From: Simmondsia chinensis
Taxonomy: Eukaryota; Streptophyta; Magnoliopsida; Caryophyllales; Simmondsiaceae
Reading direction: 5' to 3'
Assembly: GCA_018398585.1 (NCBI GenBank)
Contig: JAGTTD010000006.1
Span: 1,438,501 to 1,502,500, forward strand
DNA: 64,000 nt
Below the pieces are notes generated by a model. That model searched no databases. It was not told the origin of the DNA and was given only the letters and a program-made list of their open reading frames with translations. The translations under genes were made by a program, and so were the position numbers. Below, piece by piece: positions 1-12,460 of the stretch; positions within the stretch are counted from its first letter, which is position 1, and the number at the start of each line of letters is the position of its first letter.

Positions 1-225
1 CTTCCTTCTTACACACACTCTCGCTTCATATTTGATTGTTGATATATCTCTAAGACTTTCGCTACTCCGAAATAAGTCTTAAGGAAAGTGATTACACAGC
101 CTCGACACCTGAGATCTGATTACCCGCTTTGCAAGGTATTTCTCTAATAAAAACTATATTTGGACCTTCTCCCATAAGCTTAAACTTTTAGGAAAGTTGA
201 TAGTAAAAACTCCTAATTAAACAAA

Positions 226-988
226 GGGTTATTTACACTAATGGTCCCTATACTTTTCTTTGCGTGTCAATTTCACACATGTACTTTTAATTATGTTAAT
301 TTAGTCCTTCTACAATTTATATTAAGTCAATTTATTCATATTATTAAATTTAAATTACATTATTGACGTAATGTTTATGGAACAATTATGTAAGATGCAA
401 GTAACCCACCACAAATCTACTCATTGTTGACCAAGACATCACGAGTTCGAATTCCAACAGCCCCTACTTTTAATATTATAATTTAAGAACAATGTATCAG
501 GTGGGCCTGTGCACTATCCACGTTTCAAGCCCAAACGGGCATCTGTGTGAGGGGACATATTAGAGTATAAAACCAATCTTAAACCTTCATCCAAAAGTTT
601 AAGTTGATGGGTGAAGACCCAGGAATAGTTTTATATTCCAACATCTCCCCCTCACGCGAATGCCAATTGGGCTTGAAACACGGATAATGCACCGGCCCAC
701 CTTATGCCTTGTGCATAAATTGTTTTTAATCTTGAAAGTGGGGGCTGCTGAGATTCGAGCTCGTGACCTCTTGGTAAACAAGTCTTTGATACCATGTCAA
801 GGAACCAACTATCCCAAAAGCTTAAGCGAATGGGTGAAGGACTAAATTATTAAAAATGGCCCATTAAAAATTTCATTAAAAATTTAACAAAAATTTTACT
901 TTAGGAATTAAATTAACACGTTATAAATTATATAAAGACTAAATTGATATAATTGACAAAGTACAGGAACCTTTTGTGTTAATAATGT
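226..988. mobile_element. Mutator-like MITE with 9-bp target duplication, interrupted
   Basis: It starts GGGTTATTTACAC. The other end carries GACAAAGTACAGGAACCTTT. The target duplication TTAAACAAA is perfect (217-225 and 989-997). A 9-bp duplication is the Mutator-superfamily hallmark. The middle (430-845) is TRIM sequence inserted later. Confidence 0.8.
430..845. mobile_element. Two TRIM copies fused head to head
   Basis: The + part (430-596) carries the TRIM interior, GTGTGAGGGGACA purine tract and an LTR start TATTAGAGTATAAAACC. The minus part (590-845) carries an LTR ending CCAACA at 643, interior, the reversed primer site (TTTGATACCA, ending 794) and an LTR start TGTCAAGGAACC at 795. 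Confidence 0.65.
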
Positions 989-1027
989 TTAAACAAATGG
1001 TAACAGTGAAATTATAGAAGAAAAGAG

Positions 1028-1139
1028 GAAGTGCAAGTGCAAGTGCAAGTGCAAGAGCAAGTGCACGCGCGGGAAGAAGCGTGGGAGCAAAGGCGAATAC
1101 ACCCAAAGGAGGCACGTGAGGGGGTCACGCAGAGTCAAG

Positions 1140-1173
<34 letters not shown>

Positions 1174-1175
1174 CA
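1028..1175. repeat. GTGCAA hexamer repeat and (GA)n microsatellite
   Basis: GTGCAA units run over 1031-1064 and GA dinucleotides over about 1143-1174, in a locally GC-richer patch with a CACGTG (about 1111). No gene is recognised here. Confidence 0.8.
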
Positions 1176-1558
1176 GTACTTTATAACAGTAGAAGGAGGA
1201 AGAAGGGGGCCAAACCCGTGTTAATTTGAAAACGAAAGATGAGAGAGAGAGAAGTGTACTTTTTATGAGATTATGAGTTACTGAGCATATCTAATAGAGT
1301 TATTGAAACATATATTTATAATAAAAAAAAAGTAAAAATAATTATAGAATATTTTTAACATATAATTAATATAATATCAATATAGATATTATCCCTAATA
1401 CTTTTAATTCACCTTTCGGTCGACCACGGCGGCAGTGCCGGCGTCCACCGCCGTCGCACTCTCATTTTACTTTGTCATTGTCCTTCCTGTCTCCACATTA
1501 TGTACCCTGACATTTGTAACCGAAAAAGTGCTTCATCTTTTGTCCCTTTTATTTATGT

Positions 1559-2612
1559 TATGTTTGGTTCATCTTTTTAATAGCTTATGATATATTTAAT
1601 TCAGCTTATTTTAGCTTATTTTTTTAATTTATTTATTTTAATAAGATCTGTTAATTTAAAATATATATTATTTTTAGTAAAGTATTTGGATGTATAGTGC
1701 AAAAAGATCTTTTTATAAAATAAAACATTTCAATATAAGTTAAAAAAGTAACTTACCTACTATAATTAAAAAAAATATTTAATAATATAAATTATTTAAT
1801 TATAGTAGGTAAGAGAGAATCAAGATAATAGTTGGTCGTGGTACGAGAAAATAGCGAGTATAGCGACCCATGACTATAAAAGGTATGTTAGTCGAAGGGA
1901 GTAGTAATTACAAGTAAAAGTAGATTATAGTGGTAAAGATTTAATGTTAATATAAAATTTTTAAAGCATTTCTCTAAAATAAGCTGTGAAAAATATATAA
2001 AAAGACAATTTTTTTAATTTTTTATTTAAGTTGTAAAAAATATATAAAAAGACATTTTCTGGCAACCAAACACAAGTCCTGCAGTCAAAAAGAGCTTTTT
2101 TACAACTTTAAGATGTTAAAAAGTTGAACCAAATGCAACTTTAAAAAGCTACAAAAAAGATCTAGTTTACTGTGAAGTTTGTATTTGATTGACAAAAAAA
2201 TATTTTTTTTACATCTTTTTTACAGCTTAACTAAAAAGACGAAAAAAGTTATTTTATAACTAAGTAGAAAAAGATACAAAACTGGATCTTTTTTACACCT
2301 TATCTTGGATTAATGCTTTAAAAAGATTATATTAATATTAAATCTTTATTATTATGAACTATTTTTACTTGTCATTCTCCTACCCATTATTATTAATTGA
2401 TTTATATTATTCAGTTATTCCTATGATTATATAATAAATAACTTTCTTTTTTAAACATGTATCCAAACACTTAATTATATAAAAAAAATATTTCTGCACT
2501 GTACAGCCAAACACTAAACTCTAAAAAGATACGGATCTTACATGGACAGATCTTATTGAAACAGATAAGTTGAAAAAAGATAAGCTAAAATAAGTTGAAC
2601 CAAACGCACCTT
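1559..2612. repeat. AT-rich MITE cluster, TTTGGTTCA ends
   Basis: Left end TGTTTGGTTCATCTTTTTAA and right end AGTTGAACCAAACGCACCT are inverted. Related inverted ends at 2060-2145 (GGCAACCAAACACAAG, AGTTGAACCAAATGCAACT) show at least two elements abutted or nested. No coding. Confidence 0.55.
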
Positions 2613-2712
2613 TAGTGTGTTCATCGGTCCAAGCTCAGACTGGCCCAAACTGATTTAGACTGATGATTGAAATTTATTGAATATTACTATATTTACTTTG
2701 TGTATTTTGTAC

Positions 2713-3288
2713 TTAGGTTGCATTTAGTTCAGCTTTTTAACAACTTTAAACTGTGAAAATGATCTAATTGATTGTAGATATTGTGTTTACTTGTCAGAAA
2801 ATATTTTTTTACATCTTTTCATATTTTAAAGAGAGAGATAAAAATTAATTTTATAACTAAATAGAAAAATATGCAAAACTAGTTTTTTTTTTTTTACAGC
2901 TTATTTTAAAAAAAAAAGCTTTAAAAATACTATATTACCATTAAATATTTACTCGTATGACCTACTTTTACTTGTTACCACCACCACCCCACCTACGATC
3001 ACTCTTTTTACCCCAATGAGTTACTACACTCACCACTCTTTACCATAATAATCAGGTATTATCATGATTTTTTTTACACTCATTATTATTAATTGATTTA
3101 TATTATTAAGTCATTATTATGATTACAATAGATAAATTTCTTTTTTAGACTTGTATCCACACACTTTATTATGTAAAAAAAAGATGTTTCGGTACAGCAA
3201 AATCAAACACTTCATTGTAAAAAGATTCAAATCATATTAAAACAGATAAGTTGCAAAAAAAGGAGCCAAAATAAACTGAACAGTGACA
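2713..3288. repeat. MITE related to the 1559-2612 family
   Basis: TAGGTTGCATTTAGTTCAGC at the left pairs loosely with AATAAACTGAACAGTGACAT at the right. The interior repeats the AAAATATTTTTTTACATCTT and ACTTGTTACCACC-type motifs. Confidence 0.5.
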
Positions 3289-3374
3289 TTTACTTGGCTC
3301 GTTATGTTGCTTAGGATACTTGTAAGTATAGGCTTTTCATTTGCTTCTTTTTGTATTATAAGTAGAGGTCTCTT

Positions 3375-3480
3375 CTCTTTTTGTGCCTACTACCGTTTAC
3401 GGGCTGGCTAAGGACTCGCCTTGTCGAGTTACCTATATGTATGTACTACGGCTATGCTGATAATTGTCGGAAAAAAAAAG
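3375..3480 (+). mobile_element. Short LINE 3' tail with perfect target duplication
   Basis: It ends CTACGGCTATGCTGATAATT GTCGG plus poly(A). It is flanked by the 13-bp direct repeat GTAGAGGTCTCTT (3362-3374 and 3481-3493). This is a severely 5'-truncated reverse-transcribed insertion. Confidence 0.8.
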
Positions 3481-3527
3481 GTAGAGGTCTCTTGTAATTG
3501 TGTAAATCATTAAAGTAACATAATCTT

Positions 3528-3731
3528 ACACCATTTCGATGCTTCTATACTTATCTCGCTTTTCGTGCTTTTTCATGCCCATCTTGCTTTTCAGGTTGGA
3601 AGTTCTTGGAAATAGCCTCTCATTAGGGTATCCCTCTGATGGGGTAAGGCTGCGTACATCCTACCCCTCCTAGACCCTGCTCATGCGGGAGCCCTTGTGG
3701 CATTAGACCTGTTGTTGTTGTTGTTGTATTC
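3528..3731 (+). mobile_element. SINE with shared 3' domain, pyrimidine-rich head
   Basis: Perfect 15-bp target duplication AAGTAACATAATCTT (3513-3527 and 3732-3746). The head is T/C-rich. The 3' domain has GTAAGGCTGCGTACATCC, GACCCTGCTCATGCGGGAGC and a (TTG) tail. It lacks the 5S part. Confidence 0.85.
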
Positions 3732-3961
3732 AAGTAACATAATCTTTCTTCTTTTCCAAGTTCAAGTGTTGGTTTAATTTTAATTTTGACAAAATTGGTC
3801 TCTTTTCAGATTGATATAGATTAAATTAGTGCTTTTTACAAATTTTTGCTCCTTATATTTATTTTGTGAATACCAAACGAGACCTAAAATGTAACAAATT
3901 TTGTAGGTAGTAACTCATTTTTCCAAAGAGCATTCAATCGATTGGTAGAATTTTGGTGAAC

Positions 3962-4182
3962 TCTGATTAGAACTTAGAAGTTAAGTGTTTCTGGGCGTGA
4001 GGAGTACCATGATGGATGGCCTCCTGGGAAGTCCTCATGTTGCCAACCGTATAAGGTTGGGAGTCATCGGAAACAACCTCTCGGCATGGTTACACCAAGA
4101 AAGGGTAGGCTTCATACATACATCTAACCCTCAAACCCAACTTAGGCGAAAACCCTTGAGGCACTGGATCTGTTGTGGCTAA
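3962..4182 (+). mobile_element. 5S-derived SINE
   Basis: Perfect 13-bp target duplication AATTTTGGTGAAC (3949-3961 and 4183-4195). The 5S part starts in ATTAGAACTTAGAAGTTAAG and runs through GATGGATGGCCTCCTGGGAA. The shared 3' domain follows, with a decayed TTG tail (CTGTTGTGGC). Confidence 0.88.
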
Positions 4183-4262
4183 AATTTTGGTGAACACAGG
4201 TCTGCCAGTCTGACGTGGACTACTGCCCCCACTGCTACTACTTCTTTTCTTCATTTTTCTCA

Positions 4263-4590
4263 ATTTATATATATATAGATGTTCTTATGAGAGAGCGTGA
4301 GAAAGGCGAATCCCGACCCTCCATTGTAATGGACGATCAAGATTTATTGGATATTAAAAAATAATTTATGGCCAAAATTTATTGAGTATTGAAAAAAAAA
4401 AAAATTTCTTTCCTTATCTTTTATTTCTTTCTCCCCCTTCATGGGGTCTAGACCATAAATTGTTATTTTTTTTAATGTTCAATAAATTTTGGCCGTCCAT
4501 TATAATGTAGGGCCAGGATTCGCCCCCTCTCACGCTCTTACCCTTTCATAAGAATACCACCATATATATTTATATATATATATTATCTTT
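4263..4590. mobile_element. Foldback MITE inserted in a (TA)n tract
   Basis: Inverted arms of about 90 bp: TTATGAGAGAGCGTGAGAAA ... CCCTCCATTGTAATGGACG pairs with CGTCCATTATAATGTAGGGC ... CTCTCACGCTCTTACCC. (TA)n lies outside both ends. No coding. Confidence 0.72.
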
Positions 4591-5007
4591 TTGGATAAAT
4601 TTTAGTTATTTCAACGTTAAAAGTCTAAATTGAAATTCCAGTTATTTTACGAGTATTTGAAAAGCAGGAATATAGGGTTTTTTTCTTGTTATATTTAAAG
4701 TTCATTTAATCTTCATCGTTATTTTGATATTTTTAGGAATTAACGAGTTCACTAAACCCCTTATTCCAATATTGCTTCGCAATCAACAAATTAAAGAAGG
4801 CTGTTAAATTTTGATATCTACTGGATTACTTTACTGAATATTAACTGAGTTTAGGTAACGGATAACTTTTAAAAGATAATAATGAGGTATAGCAAGGTTC
4901 TAAAGGGAGCCACTGACGTTCTCAACGGGGGGAAGATGATCTTTCGCACCTATGAGTTTATACTTAGGCGTGAGTAGTCTAACAGCTACCCCCAAATCTA
5001 GTAACCT

Positions 5008-5525
5008 AAAAAATTAATCACTTAGTTCTTCTTAGTTTTGGACTTTGTTACCGTGATACCTTAGCATTTTAATGTATGCAATAAAATATTTGAAGTTTAA
5101 AAATTTTATTACTAAAGTATTTAGAAATTTAAAATTTTTATCACGAAGGCATCCATGTTGAAATTCAGTGGATTTCCGTTGAAAAATATTGACATTGATT
5201 GTAATAATATATGGACATTATCTGTCAAATTTTATTAATGTTCTCCTCGAGCAATGCTGATATGACACGTGAATTCAGCAATACACGTAACTTTCATTAC
5301 AGTTTTGTCAATTTTTACTGAAAACAGTAATATAAATCACATACATAATTATAATCATATATCATATTAGCATTTTCTAATAAAAATTGACCTACTTATA
5401 ACAAGCATTCACCAAATTCCTACACATGCTACCAACGAGAGAATTTCAAAACGTTATGGTGTCTCGTTGTATACGTTATAATGTCAAGATACCTAAGTGA
5501 TACATGTTCAAATATCAACTTAATT
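5008..5525. repeat. AT-rich long-TIR MITE copy
   Basis: GTGATACCTTAGCATTTTAATGT near the left and GTCAAGATACCTAAGTGATA CATGTTCAAATATC at the right match the family type at 13515-14095. Diverged. Confidence 0.55.
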
Positions 5526-5646
5526 TAAAATAAATCGCATTTAAATTTATATATAAAAGTTCATATATGCCGACCCTGTGAATAGAGTAAGACCCAACAA
5601 ATTTTTTTAATGGGGAGGACAATAATTAAAAGGACAAGCTCCTTGA

Positions 5647-6137
5647 GGCTGCTTGCAACGGTACCCCAATTTTTAAGCTCCATTTTTAAAAAATGGGGCT
5701 TCATGAAAAAATGGGGCTTCTCTTCTCTAACCGTGTCCTATTTTTTAGATATTTTAATATTTAATGTTATTTATACTATTTTAATTAATTCAAAGTAAAA
5801 GTTGAAAATGCATTAAAAACAAATGTAATTAAAAAATAATTAATTATATTAAGAGAAAAAATTAAAATTACAAAAATTAAGATTTATATTGATAAAAAAT
5901 AACGTAATATGAATAAGTAAATTAAAAAAAATACTCAAATTCAACATATAAAAATTTATTAATATTTAAAATATATATTTAAATAAAATTTAATATATTT
6001 TATTAATTAAAAATAATATAAAAAATATAAATTTAATTAAAAATTTATAAAAAAATATAAATGGGGTTTCCATTGGAGCTCCATTTTTTGAATTATTTTG
6101 GGTGCCTCAAGAATTTGAGCCACCATTGGAGATGGCC
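5647..6137. mobile_element. Tourist-like MITE, left of a tandem pair
   Basis: GGCTGCTTGCAACGGTACCC ... CCACCATTGGAGATGGCC with ATGGGG/CCCCAT motifs at both ends. It abuts the next copy, sharing the TTA at 6138-6140. Confidence 0.65.
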
Positions 6138-6140
6138 TTA

Positions 6141-6642
6141 GGCTACTCGCAACGGTGCCCCATTTTTGAAAAATGGGGCTTCTCCTCTCCAACGGTGCTC
6201 CATTTTTGAAGCCCTATTTTTTAAATATTTTAATATTTAATGTCATTTATTATATTTTAATTAATTCAAAGTAAAAGATAAAAATGCATTAAAAACAAAT
6301 ATAATTAAAAAATAATTAATATATTGAGAGAAAAAATTAAAATTATGAAAATTAAGATTTATTTTGATAAAAAATAACATAATATGAATAAGTAAATTAA
6401 AAAAAATACTCAAATTTAATATATAAAAATTTATTAATGTTTAAAATATATTTTAAAATAAAATTTAATATATTTTATTAATTAAAAATAAATAAAAAAT
6501 AAAAAATAAAAATAAAAATAATTAAAAAATAAAAATGGGGCTCCCGGGCTTCGGGATGGAGGCCTCATAAATGGGGCTCCAAGCCCCATTTTCCACCTTT
6601 TTGTGGGTGCCCCAAGAAAATGGGGCACCATTGCGGTTAGTC
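6141..6642. mobile_element. Tourist-like MITE, right of a tandem pair
   Basis: GGCTACTCGCAACGGTGCCC CATTTT at the left is inverted to AAAATGGGGCACCATTGCGG TTAGTC at the right. TTA flanks both sides (6138-6140, 6643-6645), the PIF/Harbinger-type target. Confidence 0.75.
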
Positions 6643-6856
6643 TTAGTACCCCAAATATATATTAAAATTAAAATATCAGAATATTTAAATAATAAATAGT
6701 TAAATCTAAGGGTACTTAAATAATAATTTTATTTTAAAAAAAGAAATATAACAATACACTGAAATCAGGACGTTAATTTAATTATTTAATTGAAATTTGG
6801 TTATGGTCCAACTAATTTTTTTTTTTTAATTGACAAATACATGTACTTCTTTTGAT

Positions 6857-7338
6857 GTGTTAATTTCACCGGACCTTTAGATCCAATCCACGGAGTTGGG
6901 ACATACGAGATCCACATATAAGTCCAAGTGGGGTTCCATCGTAAAATCAATTGGCTATAGGTGGAATAACCTACTACACTTATAAATTGATCTCTTTACC
7001 CTTACCTCTTCAATATGGGGTTCAACTACAAGACTCACATGTGGAGTACTCCTCGACATGATGTTTGTTTAATTGCTCAAGTTCATCCAAATATTTGACT
7101 TGTTCGATTATTCAAAGTTAGACAATATGTTTGGGAATTTATATTACCGGCTGTTAAGAGTAAGAACTCTACATGTGAATTTAGTATAAGAATCTCACAT
7201 TATAGATGTGAAAATTAAGAGATTAATTTATAAATCTAGTGGGTTACTCCACTTATTGTCAAATAATTTTAGGATGGAACCGCTTTGTATGTTCCAACTC
7301 TGTAATTCAGGCCTAAAGACCCGGTGAAATTTTACACC
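6857..7338. mobile_element. Long-TIR MITE (TTTCACCGG ends)
   Basis: GTGTTAATTTCACCGGACCT TTAGATCCAATCCACGGAGTTGG at the left is inverted at the right (TATGTTCCAACTCTG ... AAAGACCCGGTGAAATTTTA). Arms exceed 60 bp. Fragments recur at 19225-19320, 48208-48430, 50690-50815 and 52075-52300. Confidence 0.75.
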
Positions 7339-8208
7339 AGCGCGGAAAAAAAAAAAACACTCATAGCAAGACAATTAGTAAAGCAACATCTAATTTAAAA
7401 CTATTAAATTGCTCTAGCAATAGTGTTTTTGCCTGATAATTTCATTAGCCTATTTTTGATACATTAAAACTGAAGAGAAATATAAGTAAATATAAACAAA
7501 AAGTTTATGGAATATCTCGATTATGAATTGGATTTGGACTTGACCGAGTTCTATAGTTTTCTATCTGATAAAAAAAAACCAATAAATAGAGACGGTGGCT
7601 CTAAAGAAAGAGTTTGAATAAGAGAAAGAGAGTTTACTGATATTTACAGGCCGAGAGGAAATTTATTTATAGGCACAATAACTAGTACTCCTGTAAACCA
7701 TACATACCCCAAAAAAAAAAAAGCTCGGACTATAGCGGGATAATCTTTACTATATTTTAACAAATAAGATATTCATAAAATTAGCAACTGATCAAGTCAA
7801 CGTCCAACAATAACGAAGTTATATGATATAGACAAGGAAATAGCTTTCCCAGTTCCAGTTAACCTCATCTACCTATTATAAATGTGAGATTTGAACCAAG
7901 TCTAAGTCACTGCCTCTTACCGACTTTATCAGTTACATTAGTTGACACTTTCCGTAATTAATTTCTAAATATAAAGTATTATGGGATCAAATATTATAAA
8001 AATGATTATAATAATAACGTAATATATTAATGATTTAATATTAGGGGTCCAATCTATATAACAATAGACTATAAAAAAGACAGTACTTTCACTTTTATAG
8101 AACAATGGGCTTATGCATGGTAATCCGTTACTTCCAATGCTATATGACCATACTATAGTCGTATTTTAATTTATTATATTATATATAATTTCAAAATTTT
8201 TACCTAAG

Positions 8209-8432
8209 AGAGTGTCAACACGCAAGCACCGGATCCCATTAAAACTCCGAAGTTAAGTGTGCTTGGACGAGAGTAGTATCAAGATGGATGACCTCTTGGG
8301 AAGTCTTTGTGTTATACCTCTCGGGTGGGGGTTCTCGAAAATAGTCTTTCTTTATGGTAACACCCTAAAGAGGGAAGGCTGTGTAGATCCACCCCCCAAT
8401 TTTTCTTAAGCGGGAGCCATTAGAGCACTAGG
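8209..8432 (+). mobile_element. 5S-derived SINE, near full length
   Basis: Head GAGTGTCAACACGCAAGCAC then CGGATCCCATTAAAACTCCG and the box-C-like GATGGATGACCTCTTGGGAA. The 3' domain is recognisable (GGGAAGGCTGTGTAGATCCA) but diverged. No clear target duplication. Confidence 0.8.
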
Positions 8433-8509
8433 AAATAAATGACTAAATTTTTTTGAAAATTAAAACAATCATACACGTTAAAATATGTTGAAGAATTAAA
8501 TGTGCCTTA

Positions 8510-8965
8510 GGCTGCTCCCATCGGGCACCCAAAGGGAGCCCCATTGTTTTATTAATATTTTATTTTAATTTATATTTTTTATTATTTTTAATTATTAAAA
8601 TTTATTTAAAAATTTATTTTAGATATTAATAAATTTTTACATATTTAATTTGAGTAATTTTTTTATTTAATTATTTATATTAAGTTATTTGTTACCAACA
8701 TAAATTTTAATTTTTATAATTTTAATTTGTTATCTTAATATAATTAATTATTTTTTTAATCTCATTTGTTTTTAATGTATTTTTATCGTTTGTCTTGAAT
8801 TAATTAAAATAGTGTAAATAACATTAACTATTAAAATAACTAAAAAAATATAAAAGATAGAGTTTAAAAAATGGGGTTTGGGATGGAGAGAAGAAGCCTC
8901 ATTTTTTTTTATAAAGTCCTATTTTTAATGATATGTCAAAAATAGGGTCATGAATGGGAGCAGCC
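8510..8965. mobile_element. Tourist-like MITE with TTA target duplication
   Basis: Ends GGCTGCTCCCAT and ATGGGAGCAGCC are perfect inverted 12-mers. TTA occurs at 8507-8509 and 8966-8968. The AT-rich interior matches the 5.6-6.6 kb pair. Confidence 0.82.
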
Positions 8966-8989
8966 TTAGGGACATAACATGATGGATAG

Positions 8990-9914
8990 AGATGGCAATG
9001 AGTTGGGTTTGGTTCGGATTTACCTCTGTCCCAACCAAATCTAAAATAGACCCATTTATTCCATAAAAATCAAATCGAAATCTAAAAGGATGGCTAAGAG
9101 CCAATTACATATATTTATAGGCAAGCACGGAATCCTCTAGAAAGCCTTCTTCTTGAAGCTACACGGTTGGAGGGAAAACGGGCATTAACTACTTAGCGAC
9201 TTTTACATTAATTCCTAGCATGCTTAACATTTTAATGGGATGATAGGAGGACAAGCATGGGCGGCGCACTAAATGCCCCACGGTTGCCTAGTACAAAAAT
9301 TACATAGATATTTTACTTAAATACTAATTCTATTCTGGTTAAAATTGTAAATATAATAAAATACTAATATGCGTCTTAACGTGTCACTAGGGCAAGGTCA
9401 CGGCTAGGGTCGTGACAAAATATAGAGTAAATTGTAATATTATCTAATATTAATATATAACAATAATAATCCAAAAATAATACTTCAACAACTAATTTGG
9501 ACAAATCAATATATTTTTTTCCTTTTTTATTTATTATGTATAAATATAATAATAATTTAATATTAGACCATATCTTAACAAGAAATTTTTATAAATGAAT
9601 TTGTTGCATCATGGTTCTATAAAAATATTATATTGCCAAACAAACTTCAAAATGTTGGTATAATAAAAAATGTTGGAATATATTTTGACATGTTAAGGAC
9701 TTAAAATTTATTAATTTTAAATTTTATCTTACATTGAACATAATTTCGGATCGCGTTTGGGTTGGGTTTGATATCATCCAAATCCGACTATACCCAAAAC
9801 CTGTTTATCAATATACAATTTCAAATCTCGTTAAAACCCATTTTTTGCATCCAAATTCATCATAAATAGATCGGATCGGATGGATATCCAATAGATTCGG
9901 GTCCAATTGCCATA
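8990..9914. repeat. hAT-like GATGGCAAT element, interrupted
   Basis: GATGGCAATGAGTTGGGTTTGG at the left and GGTCCAATTGCCATAC at the right are inverted. The same family is intact at 59030-59717. About 9090-9416 is foreign: it ends CAAGGTCACGGCTAGGGTCG TGACA, like the end of the solo LTR at 24.1 kb. Confidence 0.55.
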
Positions 9915-10551
9915 CCGTCAAAGATAAGTCGCCCAGGTTAGATTTCCACTGGAGACAAATATTGCTCCTCTTTAAAAGGGTATAAAAAATAATAAAAATA
10001 TTAAGAATCATATCGACTAAAGATTTTTTCAGTTATTTACATAGTTCAGTATTTTACCTATTTCGTTAATCTATTTCCTAAATTTAGTAATTCTATTATT
10101 ATAGTAATTATTCCAATCAAGTCCAAGCTTGAGATTAACATTAATTTCTAACTAAAATTTCAATAAGTGGGAATATATGTAATTTATTAGAGAAAAATAG
10201 CTTTGAAATAACATTATATAAAAATAGTTTTTTATTAATTTGAATACAACATTATTCCCAAAATATAGCTTTTAAGACACGAGTTCTTAGTATTCGCCCA
10301 TTTCTCTGGTTTTAAGGACCTTAATCGGTTTTCAGTTTGGTGTGGTCCAATTGAATGTATCAAATATCTTCAACAAGGGCCAATCGAAAAAACGAGAAAG
10401 GCTAAAATTTTTTAAAAATTATAATAATCATGCACACTGAAATATTTAAGAAATTATGTCGTTTCTTACTCAGTCTAATCAATAAACAGCCCCAGAAATT
10501 ATTTTTTTTAATTATATGAATACTTTTTGTTATATGCTCATTCGTTACTCA

Positions 10552-10741
10552 GGTTAAGCGTGCTTGGGCAAGAGCAGCACCAGGATGGGTGACCTTCTAG
10601 GAAGTCCTTACCCTCGGGTTGAGAGCACTCAGAAATAGCCTCTCTTTATGGCAATACCTTGAAGGAGGAAGACTGCGTATATCCGCCTCCCCCAGGACCC
10701 TGCTTATACGGGAGCCTTTGGGGCACTGCGTATGTTGCTTT
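10552..10741 (+). mobile_element. 5S-derived SINE, 5'-truncated
   Basis: Starts at GTTAAGCGTGCTTGGGCAAG within the 5S head. A 17-bp target duplication, TGCTCATTCGTTACTCA (10535-10551) and 10742-10758, has two mismatches. A 182-codon open frame across it (10659-11207) is incidental. Confidence 0.83.
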
Positions 10742-11760
10742 TGCTCATTCGTCGCTCATAAATATGCCAATGATAAATACGCTTTTACAATATGATAGGC
10801 TACAAATACACACACATATACTATATATATATATAAATGGATTAAATATGTTTAAATATAGGACGATCCAATCCACACCAAAATTAACCAAATTCTTTAA
10901 ACGGATTAAACACGTCAAACCGAGTTCAACAAGATTTCAAAATCCCGACTCAAACTCGTTAACGTCATGTTGTCGTTGTGTCGTGTCAGCTTTTGCTGTC
11001 TTTATGCTATATAGTAACAAAATTCTAGACCCGTGGGCTTCGATAGCGCTAGCCCATAACTTAGCATCAAGCCCAAACGAATGGGCCCAAAATTTTATTA
11101 AGCCCAATTCAATTGCAATTTTTTTCATTTTCTTGAAAACATTGGTGGATCCAAATAAATCTGCAGTAATAGCCCGTTTGTATTTACTATTTAGTTTATA
11201 TATCTAAAAGGTAATTGTATTGTCATGACAAAATTATTATTTTCAGAGTAAAATTATAGTTTCAAGGCAATTTTATAGCTGTCATTATTTATAAATCACA
11301 TAATTGCTCTGACGATAACCTTTTTTGCCCTCACAATAAAACTCCCATTTTCTAATCTAATTATGCAGCAACATATAGGATTTTATTCAAAAAAAAAAAA
11401 AAAAATCACCTTGAAAAGTTTTTCACTTAACCATCGTAATTTTTTAATTTTTTAGAAAATCACCTCCGTAAGTATAAAATTTTTCAATCAACCACTTTAA
11501 ATCACATTCTTACTTATCCGTTACCTATTAGTGACTTTTATATATGTTTTAGAATGTTCATTAAGTATGACTTATCTGTATCCAAGGTAGTACAGCGTTT
11601 CCATACCCTCCCCTGCCAAAGGTTCTTTTCCCACCTCTTTTAAACCCCCTCGGAATTAGGCTCGTGAATGTATTACCAGCTTGGTTAGTTTAGCTTATGT
11701 TTCATGTGCTTTCAAAAAATAAGAAAGGTAAACTTAAATCCAAATGGAAGTCACAGAATA

Positions 11761-12012
11761 CAAAAACAACAAACTCAGTGTCTCAAGGGCTTCCGCACAA
11801 GTGGGATCAGGGAGGAGTGGATGTACGCAGCCTTGCCTTTTCAGGGTGTGACTCTGTCGAGAGTCTGTTTTCGAGGACCCCCAACTTTATAGGGTTGGCA
11901 ACACGAGGACTTCCCAGGAGGTCACCTATCCTGGTACTACTCCCGTCCAAGCACGCTTAATTTCAGAGCTCTAATGGGATCTGATGCCTTATTCTCGGTA
12001 AATAAACCCTAC
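11761..12012 (-). mobile_element. 5S-derived SINE, full length
   Basis: 17-bp target duplication ATGGAAGTCACAGAATA (11744-11760) and 12013-12029, one mismatch. On the minus strand the head starts GGGTTTATTTACC, then 5S-like sequence through GATAGGTGACCTCCTGGGAA, then the 3' domain and TTG/TTTTG tail. Confidence 0.9.
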
Positions 12013-12460
12013 ATGGAAGTCACATAATATATGACACATAGTTAACAACACATGATTTAAGGTGGTTGATTGAAAAATTTTAGACTTTTGGAATTAGTTT
12101 TCCAAAAATATTAAAAAGTTGTGATGGTTAATAAAAAATAACGACGTTTCATGATTTCTATGTTGGATTATAAAAAAAAATAATGAGCAGACACTGCCAG
12201 AATAGGGAACTGTTGGACACCCACACCGGCGTGTGTGAGCGGGTAATAGAGACTCATTGGATACGTGTGGATAATAATAGGGAGGGTAATGTACGGGCTT
12301 GCATTGGAACAAAAATACGTATCCAATTTATACCCGTGTAGACTAAATTAATAGGGTGATAACTGGTATAGATTTGGGTGATGGTACTCGCTCCGCACAA
12401 TTGCCGTCGTTGGTCGTCCCAAGACTCCCAATCGAAAAATGCCATTGCAAACTCGCTATT

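Noticed and set aside
430..480. tRNA gene (GTTGACCAAGACATCACGAG TTCGAATTCC)
   Set aside because: Box A/B-like sequence within the TRIM interior, repeated in every TRIM copy; no cloverleaf can be drawn.
10659..11207. 182-codon open frame on the + strand
   Set aside because: It starts inside a 5S-type SINE 3' domain and continues into (TA)n-containing AT-rich DNA. No motif, splice context or promoter.
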